A stretch of 64,000 nucleotides of DNA from Megasphaera stantonii (GCF_003367905.1 NZ_CP029462.1:1736001-1800000), one strand, 5' to 3'. Counted from the stretch's first letter, positions 26,900-36,143 are shown. Numbers and translations are program-made. The notes: generated from the sequence alone by a model not told the origin.

Positions 26900-27808
26900 A
26901 TGAACACGAAACGAGTTCTCTTAGCCTTCGTTGTCGGCATTGCCGTCCAGGCAGGCGTATATTTATATTTGGACAGGGTGCTCTTTGCGCCGGCTTCGGA
27001 TTTCCAGATCGCCGGCACGAACCAGCAGGAAGCCCTGGGCTTCGGCGTAGAGCCGAACGGCCAGTCCTATTATTCCTTTGACAAGCGGTTTATGGCGACT
27101 ATTGTCGACGACCAGGTGTCGATTTACGAAGCCGGTAAGAAGGGCGAGCCGCAGCGCATCAACCTGCACGGCAAGAAGGTATCCTTCTTCGAATGGCTGC
27201 CGGACCGCAATCTGGCTATCTTCGCTACTTACGGCTACGATAACGAGTCGGGCAATTACGAAGTCCACATCGCCCAGTACGACCCGGTATATCCCGAACG
27301 GGAGCTGGACACGCCTATCGAAGATGCGCCGGAAGACAGCAAGATCGTCGACGTAGCCTACTCGACGGCGACGAACGTCGTATACATGAAGCTGGAAGTG
27401 GCTCCCGAACGGTACCGCATCTACCGTACCGACGCCAACTACGACACGCGGCGCATCCACGTCCAGGCTGAAAACATCGGCCGCATCGCCGTATTCTACG
27501 ACGAAGACATCTTCTTCTACGATAACCTGCGCACCGGCGTCGTCTACATGTTCGAAGGTGCGACGAGCAGCTGGCGGGAAATCTCGCCGGTCGGCAAGTA
27601 CCGCCTCGTCGGCATCGACGGCCAGGATATTTACGTCGCCGAGCTGAACCGCGACGACAAGGTCATTGCGGCATACCGCGGCCGCCTGCGCCAAGGCTTC
27701 ACGAAGATAGCGACATATAAAACGCCGGAAGACTTTTCCAAGCTGACCCTCAACAGCATGCTGGAAGCGTCGGATAAGATGGAAAGCTCCGGCGATACAA
27801 ACAAGTAA
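26900..27808 (+). CDS. Membrane-anchored protein, possible beta-propeller
   Basis: 302 residues with an N-terminal hydrophobic anchor (about 6-25) and an extracytoplasmic domain rich in short beta-like segments: SYYSFDKRFMATIVDDQVSI, FFEWLPDRNLAIF and RLVGIDGQDIYVAEL. The rhythm of such segments suggests blades of a propeller, but I do not recognise a family. It starts 9 nt after the NAGPA gene with GGAGG upstream, so translation is coupled to the envelope cluster. Confidence 0.75.
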   Translation: MNTKRVLLAFVVGIAVQAGVYLYLDRVLFAPASDFQIAGTNQQEALGFGVEPNGQSYYSFDKRFMATIVDDQVSIYEAGKKGEPQRINLHGKKVSFFEWLPDRNLAIFATYGYDNESGNYEVHIAQYDPVYPERELDTPIEDAPEDSKIVDVAYSTATNVVYMKLEVAPERYRIYRTDANYDTRRIHVQAENIGRIAVFYDEDIFFYDNLRTGVVYMFEGATSSWREISPVGKYRLVGIDGQDIYVAELNRDDKVIAAYRGRLRQGFTKIATYKTPEDFSKLTLNSMLEASDKMESSGDTNK

Positions 27809-27817
27809 GGTGATACG

Positions 27818-28147
27818 ATGGCAAAGCATAAAATCCCCAAGAACCGGTCTCTCGAAGACATGTTCAAGGGCGTAAAAGAAGAAATAACCTTTGAAACGGC
27901 CGATTGGGACGACGAACCGGCGGCAAAGCCCCGCGTCGTTCAGAAACCGGCAAAAAAGCAGACGGCGTCGGATTTCCGCAAGCAGTTCTTCACGGACGAC
28001 TTGCAGGAAAAGGTCGGCTCCCTGCTGTTGGAAATCAAGATGGCCTACTATAAAGACGGCGTCGGAGATATTTCCCTGGAAGTCGTCAAGGACGGCCGCA
28101 ACGTCGTCATCAAGACGGGGCCGAAGACAAGTAAGAAGACTCGCTGA
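27818..28147 (+). CDS. Small basic cytoplasmic protein of unknown function
   Basis: 109 residues, lysine-rich at both ends, without a signal peptide or membrane segment. A short ordered stretch, VGSLLLEIKMAYYKDGVGD, lies near the middle. It starts 9 nt after the preceding gene behind AAGGTGA, and a terminator follows, so it is the last gene of the main envelope transcript. I do not recognise a family. Confidence 0.72.
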   Translation: MAKHKIPKNRSLEDMFKGVKEEITFETADWDDEPAAKPRVVQKPAKKQTASDFRKQFFTDDLQEKVGSLLLEIKMAYYKDGVGDISLEVVKDGRNVVIKTGPKTSKKTR

Positions 28148-28156
28148 GTCTGTATT

Positions 28157-28184
28157 GGGGGACGCTGGGCGTTCCCCTTTTTTT
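28157..28184 (+). terminator. Terminator inside the envelope cluster
   Basis: GGGGGACGC pairs with GCGTTCCCC (one G-U pair), 3-nt loop, then seven T. It separates the 109-residue and 168-residue genes. Confidence 0.88.
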
Positions 28185-28210
28185 CATGAAGCCGCCCGGC
28201 AGGAGGGACT

Positions 28211-28717
28211 ATGGTTACGAGAGAAGACATGATGCGCCGCTATCCGAACTGCGGCGTCATCGAAGAAGAATTTGAAAACTCCAAATGGTTTTCCGTATTC
28301 ATGCAGCTCGTCTTCACCTTGGTCGGTATGTATTTCTTCTGGCTCATGCTCGGTGAAGCGACGCTGGCGGCACGCCTGGACAACATCGCCGTCCTGCTGT
28401 TCTGCCTGTGGCGCATCCACAGACAGCGCGACGTCGTCTGCTTCGTCACCGACAAGGGCCTCATCGTGCGCCGCCAGTTCATGTCTCTCCGGGAATTTTG
28501 CGACGAGCAGATTCACGAAGAGCGCAGCTTCGTCTTCCTCCCTTACAAGGATATTTTTCTCATCTCCGACAACTGGCAGGAAATCGAGCTGGGCAAGGCC
28601 GAAGAAGGGGGTATCGCCGTGCTGCCGGTCCACATGCAGTTCTTGTCCAGGAAAAACAAGCAGCGCATCATCGACCGCATCAAGGAATGGCAGGAGACGC
28701 ACGACGACGAATCGTAG
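28211..28717 (+). CDS. Membrane protein of unknown function, 168 residues
   Basis: Two membrane segments (about residues 27-47 and 55-68) precede a cytoplasmic domain with alternating hydrophobic strands (VVCFVTDKGLIVRRQF and VFLPYKDIFLISD), which recalls the PH-like domains of small bacterial membrane proteins. CAGGAGGGAC precedes the ATG. It begins 27 nt past a strong terminator, with little room for its own promoter, so its level may depend on readthrough. The following 160 nt hold no gene. Confidence 0.72.
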   Translation: MVTREDMMRRYPNCGVIEEEFENSKWFSVFMQLVFTLVGMYFFWLMLGEATLAARLDNIAVLLFCLWRIHRQRDVVCFVTDKGLIVRRQFMSLREFCDEQIHEERSFVFLPYKDIFLISDNWQEIELGKAEEGGIAVLPVHMQFLSRKNKQRIIDRIKEWQETHDDES

Positions 28718-28897
28718 GGCACAAGAAGAGAAAGACGAGCGTAAAAAAGAGATTTGAAGAGGATAAGAGCAAAATAAAGGGGATTCATGAAAAAATTCCA
28801 TCATTTTGAATAGCGAAAACTCTTTATTATTTTAACGAAATAAAGTAAAATAAGGACTGTATTTAGAACTGTGTAAGATATGAAGGGGAGATTCAAG

Positions 28898-29689
28898 ATG
28901 ATGTGGAAACGGTTGGCAGTCGTAGGGGCGGCTGCACTTGTAGCAATGAATATAGTCGGCTGCGGCAGCGAGGGGTCTAAGGATAGCGCCGCAGCGGAAC
29001 GAAATAAAATCGTCATCGGGCTGGACGACAACTTCCCGCCCTTCGGCTTTCACGACGAAAAAGGCGAGCTCGTAGGTTTCGACATCGACATGGCGAAGGA
29101 AGCGGCGAAGCGCCTGGGCATGGAAGTCGAATTCAAGTCCGTCGACTGGGACAGCAAGGAAACGGAGCTGACGAGCAAGCGCATCGACGCTATCTGGAAC
29201 GGCTTGTCCATCACGCCGGAACGAGAAAAGAACATTCTCTTCTCCCGGCCCTATCAGAATGGCCCGCAGATCCTGTTAGTCCGCGGCGATTCGCCTATTC
29301 AGGGCAAGGCCGACCTGGCCGGCAAGATCGTCGGCACCCAGCAGAGCAGCACGGGCCTCGAAGCGATCAACGCTGAGCCGGAGCTGCGCGATTCCTTTAA
29401 GGAACTGAAGCAGTATTCGGACAACGTCACGTCCTTCATGGATTTGGAAGTCGGCCGCATCGACGCCGTAGTCGTAGCCTTGACGACGGCAGCATACTTC
29501 AAGCAGCAGAACAACGCCGATTTCCGCATTATCGACGTGGGCTATCCCAGCATTCCCTGCGGCGTCGGCATGCGCAAGGACGATACGGAGCTGAAGGCAA
29601 AGCTGGACAAGGTATTGGAAGACATGCACAACGACGGCACGTCTAAGAAGATTTCGGAAAAATGGTTTGGCATGGACGTATCCATGTAG
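28898..29689 (+). CDS. Amino-acid ABC transporter binding lipoprotein, copy 1
   Basis: Cluster-3 periplasmic binding protein of 263 residues. The lipoprotein signal ends in NIVGC. IVIGLDDNFPPFGFHDEKG and GFDIDMAKEAAKRLG are the family signature; VDWDSKETELTSKRIDAIW continues the ligand-binding lobe. I start it at the ATG behind AGGGGAGA rather than six codons upstream. The next gene is a close paralogue; permease and ATPase genes follow. A polar amino acid is the likely ligand. Confidence 0.9.
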   Translation: MMWKRLAVVGAAALVAMNIVGCGSEGSKDSAAAERNKIVIGLDDNFPPFGFHDEKGELVGFDIDMAKEAAKRLGMEVEFKSVDWDSKETELTSKRIDAIWNGLSITPEREKNILFSRPYQNGPQILLVRGDSPIQGKADLAGKIVGTQQSSTGLEAINAEPELRDSFKELKQYSDNVTSFMDLEVGRIDAVVVALTTAAYFKQQNNADFRIIDVGYPSIPCGVGMRKDDTELKAKLDKVLEDMHNDGTSKKISEKWFGMDVSM

Positions 29690-29701
29690 GAGGTATGGAA
29701 A

Positions 29702-30499
29702 ATGGACGTAAAAAAATTAGCAGCTGTAGGAATGGCAGCGGTAGCGGCAATGACGATGCTGGCCGGCTGCGGCGGTGAAGAAAAGACGGCTGATAAGCTG
29801 CCTGATAAAATCGTCATCGGTCTCGACGACAATTTCCCGCCTATGGGCTTCCGCGATGACAGCGGCAATATCGTAGGCTTTGACATCGACCTGGCTACGG
29901 AAGCAGGCAAGCGTATGGGTATTCCCGTCGAGTTCAAGCCTATCGACTGGGACAGCAAGGAAGCGGCCTTGAAGAGCAAGCAGGTCGACATGCTCTGGAA
30001 CGGGTTGACTATTACGGAAGAACGGGCCAAGCAGATCGCCTTCTCCAAGCCGTATCTGGACAACGCCCAGATCCTCGTCGTCCGGGCCGATTCGCCCATT
30101 GCCGACCGGGCGGGCCTGTCGGGCAAGATCATCGGCACCCAGGAAGGTAGCAGCTCTATCGATGCCTTGGAAAAACAGCCGGAATTTAAAAACTCCCTTC
30201 AGGAAGTCAAACGGTACGGCGATTTCGTCGCCGCCTTCATGGACTTGGAACTGGAACGCATCGACGGTATCCTCGTGGACAGCGTCGTAGGCCGCTACTA
30301 CATGAGCAAGAAGCCGGGACAGTTCAAGGTCATCGACAACAAGATGGGCGACGAACAGTACGGCATCGGCATGCGCCAGGAAGACAAAATGCTTCAGGAC
30401 AAGCTCAACGAAACCTTGAAGCAGATGAGCGCCGACGGCACCATGACCAAGATTTCCCAGAAATGGTTCGGCGAAGACATTACGATCAAAGTAGAATAA
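29702..30499 (+). CDS. Amino-acid ABC transporter binding lipoprotein, copy 2
   Basis: 265 residues, paralogous to the preceding protein over its full length (shared IVIGLDDNFPP and GFDID, and an ending KISQKWFGEDI against KISEKWFGMDV). The lipobox is MLAGC. It starts 12 nt after copy 1 behind GTAGGAGG. Two binding proteins for one permease can widen the substrate range; residues in the binding-pocket stretches differ (NGLTITEERAKQIAF here, NGLSITPEREKNILF in copy 1). Confidence 0.9.
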   Translation: MDVKKLAAVGMAAVAAMTMLAGCGGEEKTADKLPDKIVIGLDDNFPPMGFRDDSGNIVGFDIDLATEAGKRMGIPVEFKPIDWDSKEAALKSKQVDMLWNGLTITEERAKQIAFSKPYLDNAQILVVRADSPIADRAGLSGKIIGTQEGSSSIDALEKQPEFKNSLQEVKRYGDFVAAFMDLELERIDGILVDSVVGRYYMSKKPGQFKVIDNKMGDEQYGIGMRQEDKMLQDKLNETLKQMSADGTMTKISQKWFGEDITIKVE

Positions 30500-30504
30500 T
30501 CACG

Positions 30505-30596
30505 AAGGGCCCAGCAGGTGATAGCATGCAGAGGGCGAGGGGCGGCGGCTCCGCGCTTTCTGCGCCTATCACCTTATGTGCGTCTTTACGGCCCTT
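30505..30596 (+). other. Structured spacer between binding-protein and permease genes
   Basis: Nested complementary arms: AAGGGCC (30505-30511) with GGCCCTT (30590-30596), and AGGTGATAG (30516-30524) with CTATCACCT (30566-30574), with a GC-rich centre. No U-run follows, so it is more likely an RNA-stability or attenuation structure than a full terminator. Confidence 0.65.
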
Positions 30597-30613
30597 GTAA
30601 GCGAGGAGACACC

Positions 30614-31264
30614 ATGGAGTATTTATTGAATATTGTCCCGGCTATTGCCGGAGGGTTGGAAATCACCCTGCAGATTTTTGTCATTACTATCGTACTGAGC
30701 CTGCCCCTTGGCATTCTCATGTCTATTGCCCGCATTTCGCGCATTATGCCCCTGCGGAAATTCATGGGCGCCTATATTTACGTCATGCGCGGCACGCCGC
30801 TCATGCTCCAGATCTTATTCATTTATTACGGCCTGCCTTTTATTATCGAAGGCCTGCGCCTGCCCGATTTCCCGGCGGCTATCATCGCCTTCGTATTCAA
30901 CTACGCGGCGTACTTTGCGGAAATTTTCCGCGGCGGTATCCAGTCTATCGACAAGGGCCAGTACGAAGGGGCTAAGGTTCTCGGCATGACCTACGTCCAG
31001 ACCATGCGGCGCATTATCCTGCCCCAGGTCGTCAAACGCGTCCTGCCGCCGGTGGCTAACGAAACGATCAACCTCCTGAAGGATACGTCCCTGGTCTACA
31101 TCCTGGCCATGAACGACATCCTGCGCATTACGCGCTCCATCGTACAGCGCGACTTCGACACGACGGCCTTCGTCGTCGCCGCCGTGTTCTACCTGTTCTT
31201 TACCTTTATTCTGACAAAGGTATTCACCTATCTGGAAAAACGCTACGCCGTATACGACGAATAA
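30614..31264 (+). CDS. Amino-acid ABC transporter permease (HisM/GlnP type)
   Basis: 216 residues with about five membrane segments, one domain of the polar amino-acid permease family. The EAA loop that docks the ATPase is [20 protein letters not shown], and [15 protein letters not shown] precedes it. The ATG at 30614 follows GAGGAGA; an in-frame ATG 96 nt upstream would place a hairpin region in the protein and is rejected. It probably acts as a homodimer. Confidence 0.93.
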   Translation: MEYLLNIVPAIAGGLEITLQIFVITIVLSLPLGILMSIARISRIMPLRKFMGAYIYVMRGTPLMLQILFIYYGLPFIIEGLRLPDFPAAIIAFVFNYAAYFAEIFRGGIQSIDKGQYEGAKVLGMTYVQTMRRIILPQVVKRVLPPVANETINLLKDTSLVYILAMNDILRITRSIVQRDFDTTAFVVAAVFYLFFTFILTKVFTYLEKRYAVYDE

Positions 31265-31280
31265 AGGAGGAAACGACACG

Positions 31281-32048
31281 ATGAGTTTTATTGAAATGGA
31301 TCATATACGCAAGCAATTTGGCAATCTGGAAGTCTTAAAGGACGTGACGCTCCACGTCGACGAAGGAGAAGTCGTCTCGATCATCGGCCCGTCGGGCAGC
31401 GGCAAGAGTACCTTCCTGCGCTGCCTGTGCCAGCTCGAAACCATCGACGGCGGCACGATTACCGTCGACGGCGACGTCATGGTCAGCCAGCCCGAAGGCA
31501 GCCGCCGTTCCGTCTACGCCCCGCCGGCCCAGGTGCGGGCTATCTGCCGCCGCATGGGCATGTGCTTCCAGCACTTCAACCTCTTTCCTCATATGACCGT
31601 CCTCGACAACATCCTTGAAGCGCCGCGCATCGTCAAGGGCATGAAGACCGAAGACATCATGCCGACGGCGGAAGAGCTGCTGAAAAAGGTCGGCCTGTGG
31701 GAGAAACGGGACGAATACCCGTCGCGCCTGTCCGGCGGCCAGCAGCAGCGCGTAGCCATCGCCCGCGCCTTGGCTATGAATCCGGACATCATGCTGTTCG
31801 ATGAACCGACGTCGGCTCTCGACCCGGAACTGACAGGCGAAGTCCTGCGGACGATCAAGCAGCTGGCCGACGAAGAAATGACTATGATTATCGTCACTCA
31901 TGAAATGGCCTTTGCGAAAGAAGTGGCCGATCGGGTCATTTTCATGGCTGACGGTCTTATCCAGGAAGAAGGCACGCCCCAGCAAGTCTTCGAAAACCCG
32001 CAAAACGAACGGACGAAAAGCTTTCTCAAATCCATGCTGCGCTTCTAA
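31281..32048 (+). CDS. Amino-acid ABC transporter ATP-binding protein
   Basis: 255 residues of the GlnQ/HisP type. Walker A is GPSGSGKST, the Q loop is [16 protein letters not shown], the signature is LSGGQQQR, Walker B is [12 protein letters not shown], and the switch histidine is in VTHEMAF. It starts 17 nt after the permease behind AAAGGAGG, and the operon ends at the terminator that follows. The insert [19 protein letters not shown] between Walker A and the Q loop is longer than in HisP. Confidence 0.95.
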   Translation: MSFIEMDHIRKQFGNLEVLKDVTLHVDEGEVVSIIGPSGSGKSTFLRCLCQLETIDGGTITVDGDVMVSQPEGSRRSVYAPPAQVRAICRRMGMCFQHFNLFPHMTVLDNILEAPRIVKGMKTEDIMPTAEELLKKVGLWEKRDEYPSRLSGGQQQRVAIARALAMNPDIMLFDEPTSALDPELTGEVLRTIKQLADEEMTMIIVTHEMAFAKEVADRVIFMADGLIQEEGTPQQVFENPQNERTKSFLKSMLRF

Positions 32049-32058
32049 TGGAATATAC

Positions 32059-32084
32059 CGGCACAGGTACTTTTGCCTGTGCCG
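32059..32084 (+). terminator. Terminator of the ABC transporter operon
   Basis: CGGCACAGG pairs with CCTGTGCCG, 8-nt loop, then TTTATTTT. Confidence 0.9.
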
Positions 32085-32213
32085 TTTATTTTGCGTTGCA
32101 CAGTCGATTATACATGCCCTTGATGCTGAACATAACCTCTATGATAGAAATATATATGATTTTTATGAAAAAGAGTATCTTTTTTCGTTAAAATAGTGTA
32201 AAATAGTCATAGT

Positions 32214-32294
32214 GGCATATAGCGTTTCTCCTGACATAATAGGTTGCTTTCGCAGACACCATTATGTCAAGATAAGCGCTATATGCCGTTTTTT
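32214..32294 (+). ncRNA. Nested hairpin RNA ending in a U-run, possible small RNA
   Basis: GGCATATAGCG (32214-32224) pairs perfectly with CGCTATATGCC (32277-32287). Inside it, TGACATAAT (32232-32240) pairs perfectly with ATTATGTCA (32261-32269), with internal loops of 7 nt on each side, and GTTTTTT follows. TAAAAT boxes lie just upstream at 32189 and 32199, without a clear -35. It could be a stand-alone small RNA or a leader of the autotransporter mRNA that can terminate. The remainder of 32085-32213 holds no gene. Confidence 0.5.
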
Positions 32295-32373
32295 ATATTG
32301 GACATCCTGACTCAGGCATTTGCAGTCCTTGAAATATGATAAAAAACATCTTATTTATAGAAGAGAGGTACTC

Positions 32374-35300
32374 ATGAATACACGAAAGCTTCAACGGACT
32401 ATTTTTTTAGGATTGGCGATGAGTATGTGGGGACATGCCGGCGCAGCGGCAGAGACCATTCAGCTTAAGGAATCCATGAACAATGCATATATTGCGGCCC
32501 ATCATACGCATCGATATGATGGAGAAGCCGTGAGCATTGATCCTACAGATAAAACAAAGCCAGCGATTGAGCTGAAATATGAAAAGGAAGTGGAAATCCA
32601 CGCTGATTCGTCAATTCGTCTTGATGGTCATACCGGTATCAAGACGGATCATTCGGATATCCTGCTGCAAGCCGGTAGCAATACAGATATTACAGCTGTA
32701 AGTGAGGATAGAGACGATGCTTATGGAATGTATAACGCTGTTGGCCATATAGATGTCATGGGAACCAACAACTCCATTACTGCAAAAAGTACTGGTAATT
32801 CCCGAGGAATCGGTATTTCCTCAGGGGGAATCGGTGATGCTGATAACTGGGAGGCAGAGATTTCTTTGCAGGCTCAAGGTGAAAACCGCATTGCAGCCGA
32901 TACCATTGGCATTGAATTCGGCATGGGCAGTACCATTACGTTATCAGGCAGCCATAATATTGTACAGGCTGGCCAGATAGGCTTGTATTCCTGGTGGGGC
33001 GGATGGCGCGGTGATGAATCGGTTCTCGTTGTCAATGGAGAAAATAGTGACATTATGGCTGGCAATGACGGCGGCGACGCTTTTGGCGTACAGTTTGAAC
33101 GGGCGCATCTCGTCCTTGACGGGACATCTCCGAGGCTGGTGTTGTCAGCGGCGAGCACGACGGGCAGTGCGACGGGAATATACCTGCTGGATTCGACGAT
33201 GACGTCCCGCCTTTCGGATGTAGCCATTGCTGCGTCGACAGACACGGCTGCCGACGCAGCCGGCATACGGACAGACAAGGGAAGCCGTGATAAGGCCGTG
33301 GCTGTTACAGCCAAAGGTATGACGATTCTCAGCCGTGCTGGCGTGCAGGGGAGGGCTATGGGAATCGAATCGACTGCCGGTGTGGCTGCTGTGCAGGCTG
33401 ATAAGCTGTATATTCAGACGATGACTTCTGGTGAGGAATCTCTGGGCATAGGGCTGGAAGCGACGACAGGAAACATAGCCGTACAGGCCGGAACTGTACA
33501 GATACAAAATGAATCCTCCTATGCCGGCCGCACGATAGGGATTCACGCGGAAAAGACGAATGATTCATCGGGGACGGTGACGGTACAAGCGCAGACGATT
33601 GCCGTGCAGACTGCTGACGGCAGCGGTACTGCGATACAGGCGGCAGCAGGCGGCGTTGTCCAGTTGGAGGCACAGGAAAGAGATGACTACGGCATCCGGC
33701 TGGAAGGGGCTGTTGCAGGACGCGGCAGCGCTTCGATTCGTCTGGAAAGCCAGGGCGGAACGGTTATTTCTTCTCGGGCAGCTGTGCAGGGAACGAATGG
33801 AGAACTATATCATAATGCCGTCTTTGCTGACGGGCAGGCTGCTGTGTCTATCGCGGCTGAACGGGGACGCAATGTGATACAAAGTATGGGCACGGCGCAG
33901 CAGCGTACTGTCTGGGCGGCAGACGGCGGCACTATTGCTGTTCGCGGGACGACCAGCATTCAACCAGGAGATGTACAGGCAGAAGCCATCGCTGCCGGTG
34001 ATGAGACAGCAGCCGCCGGAACGGTACGGAGCCGTGTCGATATGGCTTATGGTGACGGCAGCGCTGTTGCAGGACAGATAACGGCAATGGCCGGCGGCGA
34101 CGTGACCCTTGCTTCGCTGTCCGGTACGGAGAGCGTGCAGATAGACGGCAATGTGGCTGCAACGCGCGGCGGGACAGCAACGCTTCGCCTTGACGGACAC
34201 AGTACATGGACCGGCAGGGCGGATACCCATGGAGCAGCAGCCGATAAAGGAGTGATTCACCTTGTGCTGGGAGATAACGCGGTGTGGCACGTACAAGGAC
34301 AGAGCCGGCTGTCTTCTTTGCAAGGAAGAGGTACGGTAGATATGGCGTCCCACACGGGTAAGCATAATGAATCCTATGCCTTGCATGTGGACCGCCTGGA
34401 AGGAAACCATGCCTTTGTTATGAATTTGAACCGTAACGACCATGCGCACAGTGATATGTTGTATATTGATGACAGTACATCGGCCGGTACGCAGACCGTT
34501 CAGTTTGGAACGATTACCGGCATGGAAGACATGACCGATGGAAAAACGATTCGCTTTGCTACGGTCAATGCCAAACCGGAAACGCTGACCTTTGACAGCT
34601 CCGAGTACCCGACACTGCGCCATGTACGCATACGCGACAAAGGCATTATGGATGCAGCTTTCAGCATTGGCTATGAAGCCTTTTCTGCTGGCAGCAGCGA
34701 CAATATTGGCTATAACGGCGCAGAGGCTTCGGCAGATAAACCAGGCGAAGCCTACGTAGAATCCGTATATTCTGAAGGAACGAATTGGTTTGTCCGGCGA
34801 GAAATGCAGGACGATGTCCTGTCTGACGCTGGAAAGACGATTATCGCCATGTCCCGTATTAACTACTCCAACGCTATCTATATGGATAGACTGAACAAGC
34901 GCATGGGCGAAGCGCGGTACATCGACGGCGATGAAGGGCTCTGGGTGCGCATGCGTCATGACCGCATCGGCAAGTCCGACGCCTTCCGCAGCATGAATAC
35001 CATGATGGAACTGGGCTACGATACGCGGGTGAACGACCGGGAAGACGGAGAACACCGTCAGGGCGTGGCCATCGACTACATGCGCGGCACGGCGGACTAC
35101 AAGAACGTAGCCGGTGAAGGCGACGTACGGCGCGGCGGCATCTGGTTCTACGATACGTGGCTGGGCAATAAGGGCCATTACACGGACTACGTCTTGAAGT
35201 TCGGCAGATTGTCCAATGATTTCGAGCTGTACACGAGAACCCTCGGCGAAAAAGTCACCGGCGACTACAGCAACTTCGTTTACTCGGCCAGCGCCGAATA

Positions 35301-35724
35301 CGGCCGCAAGAAAGACCTGGGCAACAACTGGTACATCGAGCCTCAGGCTCAGATCCAGTACGCTCATGTCACTGACGCGGACTACACGACGAGCCAGGAT
35401 ACGCACGTCCAGCTCGACGCCATCGACAGCTTGATTGGCCGCGTCGGCTTCCGCCTCGGCAAGGATATGGGCGAAAACAATACCTTCTATGTGAAGGCCG
35501 ACGTGCTCCATGAATTCCTGGGTGATCAGGACATCAGCGCCTTCGACGACACAGGCCGCCTCGATACGACGTACGAAAACGAAGGCACATGGTATGACGT
35601 AGGCCTCGGCTTCTCCCATCAGTTCAGCAAAGGGACGTACATGTTCCTCGACGTGGAAAAGACCTTCGGCAATGACAATGAAGATACATACCAGTTCAAC
35701 GTCGGCATGAACTGGAAGGTTTAA
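32374..35724 (+). CDS. Autotransporter (type V secretion) with beta-helical passenger
   Basis: 1116 residues. A signal peptide (1 to about 25, ending GHAGAAAE) is followed by a long passenger of repeated beta-strand-rich, alanine/glycine/threonine-rich segments, then a C-terminal autotransporter beta-barrel (about 840-1116) that begins near DEGLWVRMRHDR and ends YQFNVGMNWKV. The barrel would insert in the outer membrane through BAM and display the passenger. Base composition changes: the passenger is visibly more AT-rich than the barrel. The ATG at 32374 follows AGAGAGG. Passenger function (adhesin or other) is not readable. Confidence 0.88.
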   Translation: MNTRKLQRTIFLGLAMSMWGHAGAAAETIQLKESMNNAYIAAHHTHRYDGEAVSIDPTDKTKPAIELKYEKEVEIHADSSIRLDGHTGIKTDHSDILLQAGSNTDITAVSEDRDDAYGMYNAVGHIDVMGTNNSITAKSTGNSRGIGISSGGIGDADNWEAEISLQAQGENRIAADTIGIEFGMGSTITLSGSHNIVQAGQIGLYSWWGGWRGDESVLVVNGENSDIMAGNDGGDAFGVQFERAHLVLDGTSPRLVLSAASTTGSATGIYLLDSTMTSRLSDVAIAASTDTAADAAGIRTDKGSRDKAVAVTAKGMTILSRAGVQGRAMGIESTAGVAAVQADKLYIQTMTSGEESLGIGLEATTGNIAVQAGTVQIQNESSYAGRTIGIHAEKTNDSSGTVTVQAQTIAVQTADGSGTAIQAAAGGVVQLEAQERDDYGIRLEGAVAGRGSASIRLESQGGTVISSRAAVQGTNGELYHNAVFADGQAAVSIAAERGRNVIQSMGTAQQRTVWAADGGTIAVRGTTSIQPGDVQAEAIAAGDETAAAGTVRSRVDMAYGDGSAVAGQITAMAGGDVTLASLSGTESVQIDGNVAATRGGTATLRLDGHSTWTGRADTHGAAADKGVIHLVLGDNAVWHVQGQSRLSSLQGRGTVDMASHTGKHNESYALHVDRLEGNHAFVMNLNRNDHAHSDMLYIDDSTSAGTQTVQFGTITGMEDMTDGKTIRFATVNAKPETLTFDSSEYPTLRHVRIRDKGIMDAAFSIGYEAFSAGSSDNIGYNGAEASADKPGEAYVESVYSEGTNWFVRREMQDDVLSDAGKTIIAMSRINYSNAIYMDRLNKRMGEARYIDGDEGLWVRMRHDRIGKSDAFRSMNTMMELGYDTRVNDREDGEHRQGVAIDYMRGTADYKNVAGEGDVRRGGIWFYDTWLGNKGHYTDYVLKFGRLSNDFELYTRTLGEKVTGDYSNFVYSASAEYGRKKDLGNNWYIEPQAQIQYAHVTDADYTTSQDTHVQLDAIDSLIGRVGFRLGKDMGENNTFYVKADVLHEFLGDQDISAFDDTGRLDTTYENEGTWYDVGLGFSHQFSKGTYMFLDVEKTFGNDNEDTYQFNVGMNWKV

Positions 35725-35732
35725 GGTCGGCT

Positions 35733-36143
35733 ATGGAACGGGAAGCAGTCTGCCCGGTCTGCGGAAAGACGTTTGTGGCAGACCGGTCGACGCAGCGATA
35801 TTGCAGCGCCGCCTGCCGGCGCTACGCCTACCGCCATCGGGACGAAGCACCGCCGTCTCAGAGGGCCGTTGGAAAGACGCTGCGATCCTTTCGCTGCATC
35901 CGCTGCGGCAAGCAGGTCGTCGTGACCCAGGGGGCGGACAAGCGGAGAAAATTCTGCTCGCCCCACTGCGAGCGGCTGTACTGGAAGCATTCCAAAAACG
36001 TGGAGTCCCAGCCCGTACAGCATAGCTTCTGCTGCCGGAACTGCGGCGTCCTCGTGGAAATACGGGACGCCAAGGACAGGCGGACGGCCTTCTGCAGCGC
36101 CGATTGCCGCAAGCAATGGTTTTCCTTACATAGAAACAGATAA
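35733..36143 (+). CDS. Triple zinc-ribbon protein
   Basis: 136 residues built of three similar modules of CxxC-(13 to 16)-CxxxC form: Cys7/10/24/28, Cys55/58/75/79 and Cys101/104/121/125. Each second half reads (Y/F)CSxxC, as in treble-clef fingers that bind DNA, RNA or protein. It starts 8 nt after the autotransporter stop and may be coupled to it, although no function linking them is known to me. A terminator follows. Confidence 0.75.
   Translation: MEREAVCPVCGKTFVADRSTQRYCSAACRRYAYRHRDEAPPSQRAVGKTLRSFRCIRCGKQVVVTQGADKRRKFCSPHCERLYWKHSKNVESQPVQHSFCCRNCGVLVEIRDAKDRRTAFCSADCRKQWFSLHRNR

Noticed and set aside
33805-35619. Minus-strand 604-residue frame
   Set aside because: It lies entirely antisense to the autotransporter and reflects its composition; no motif or ribosome site.
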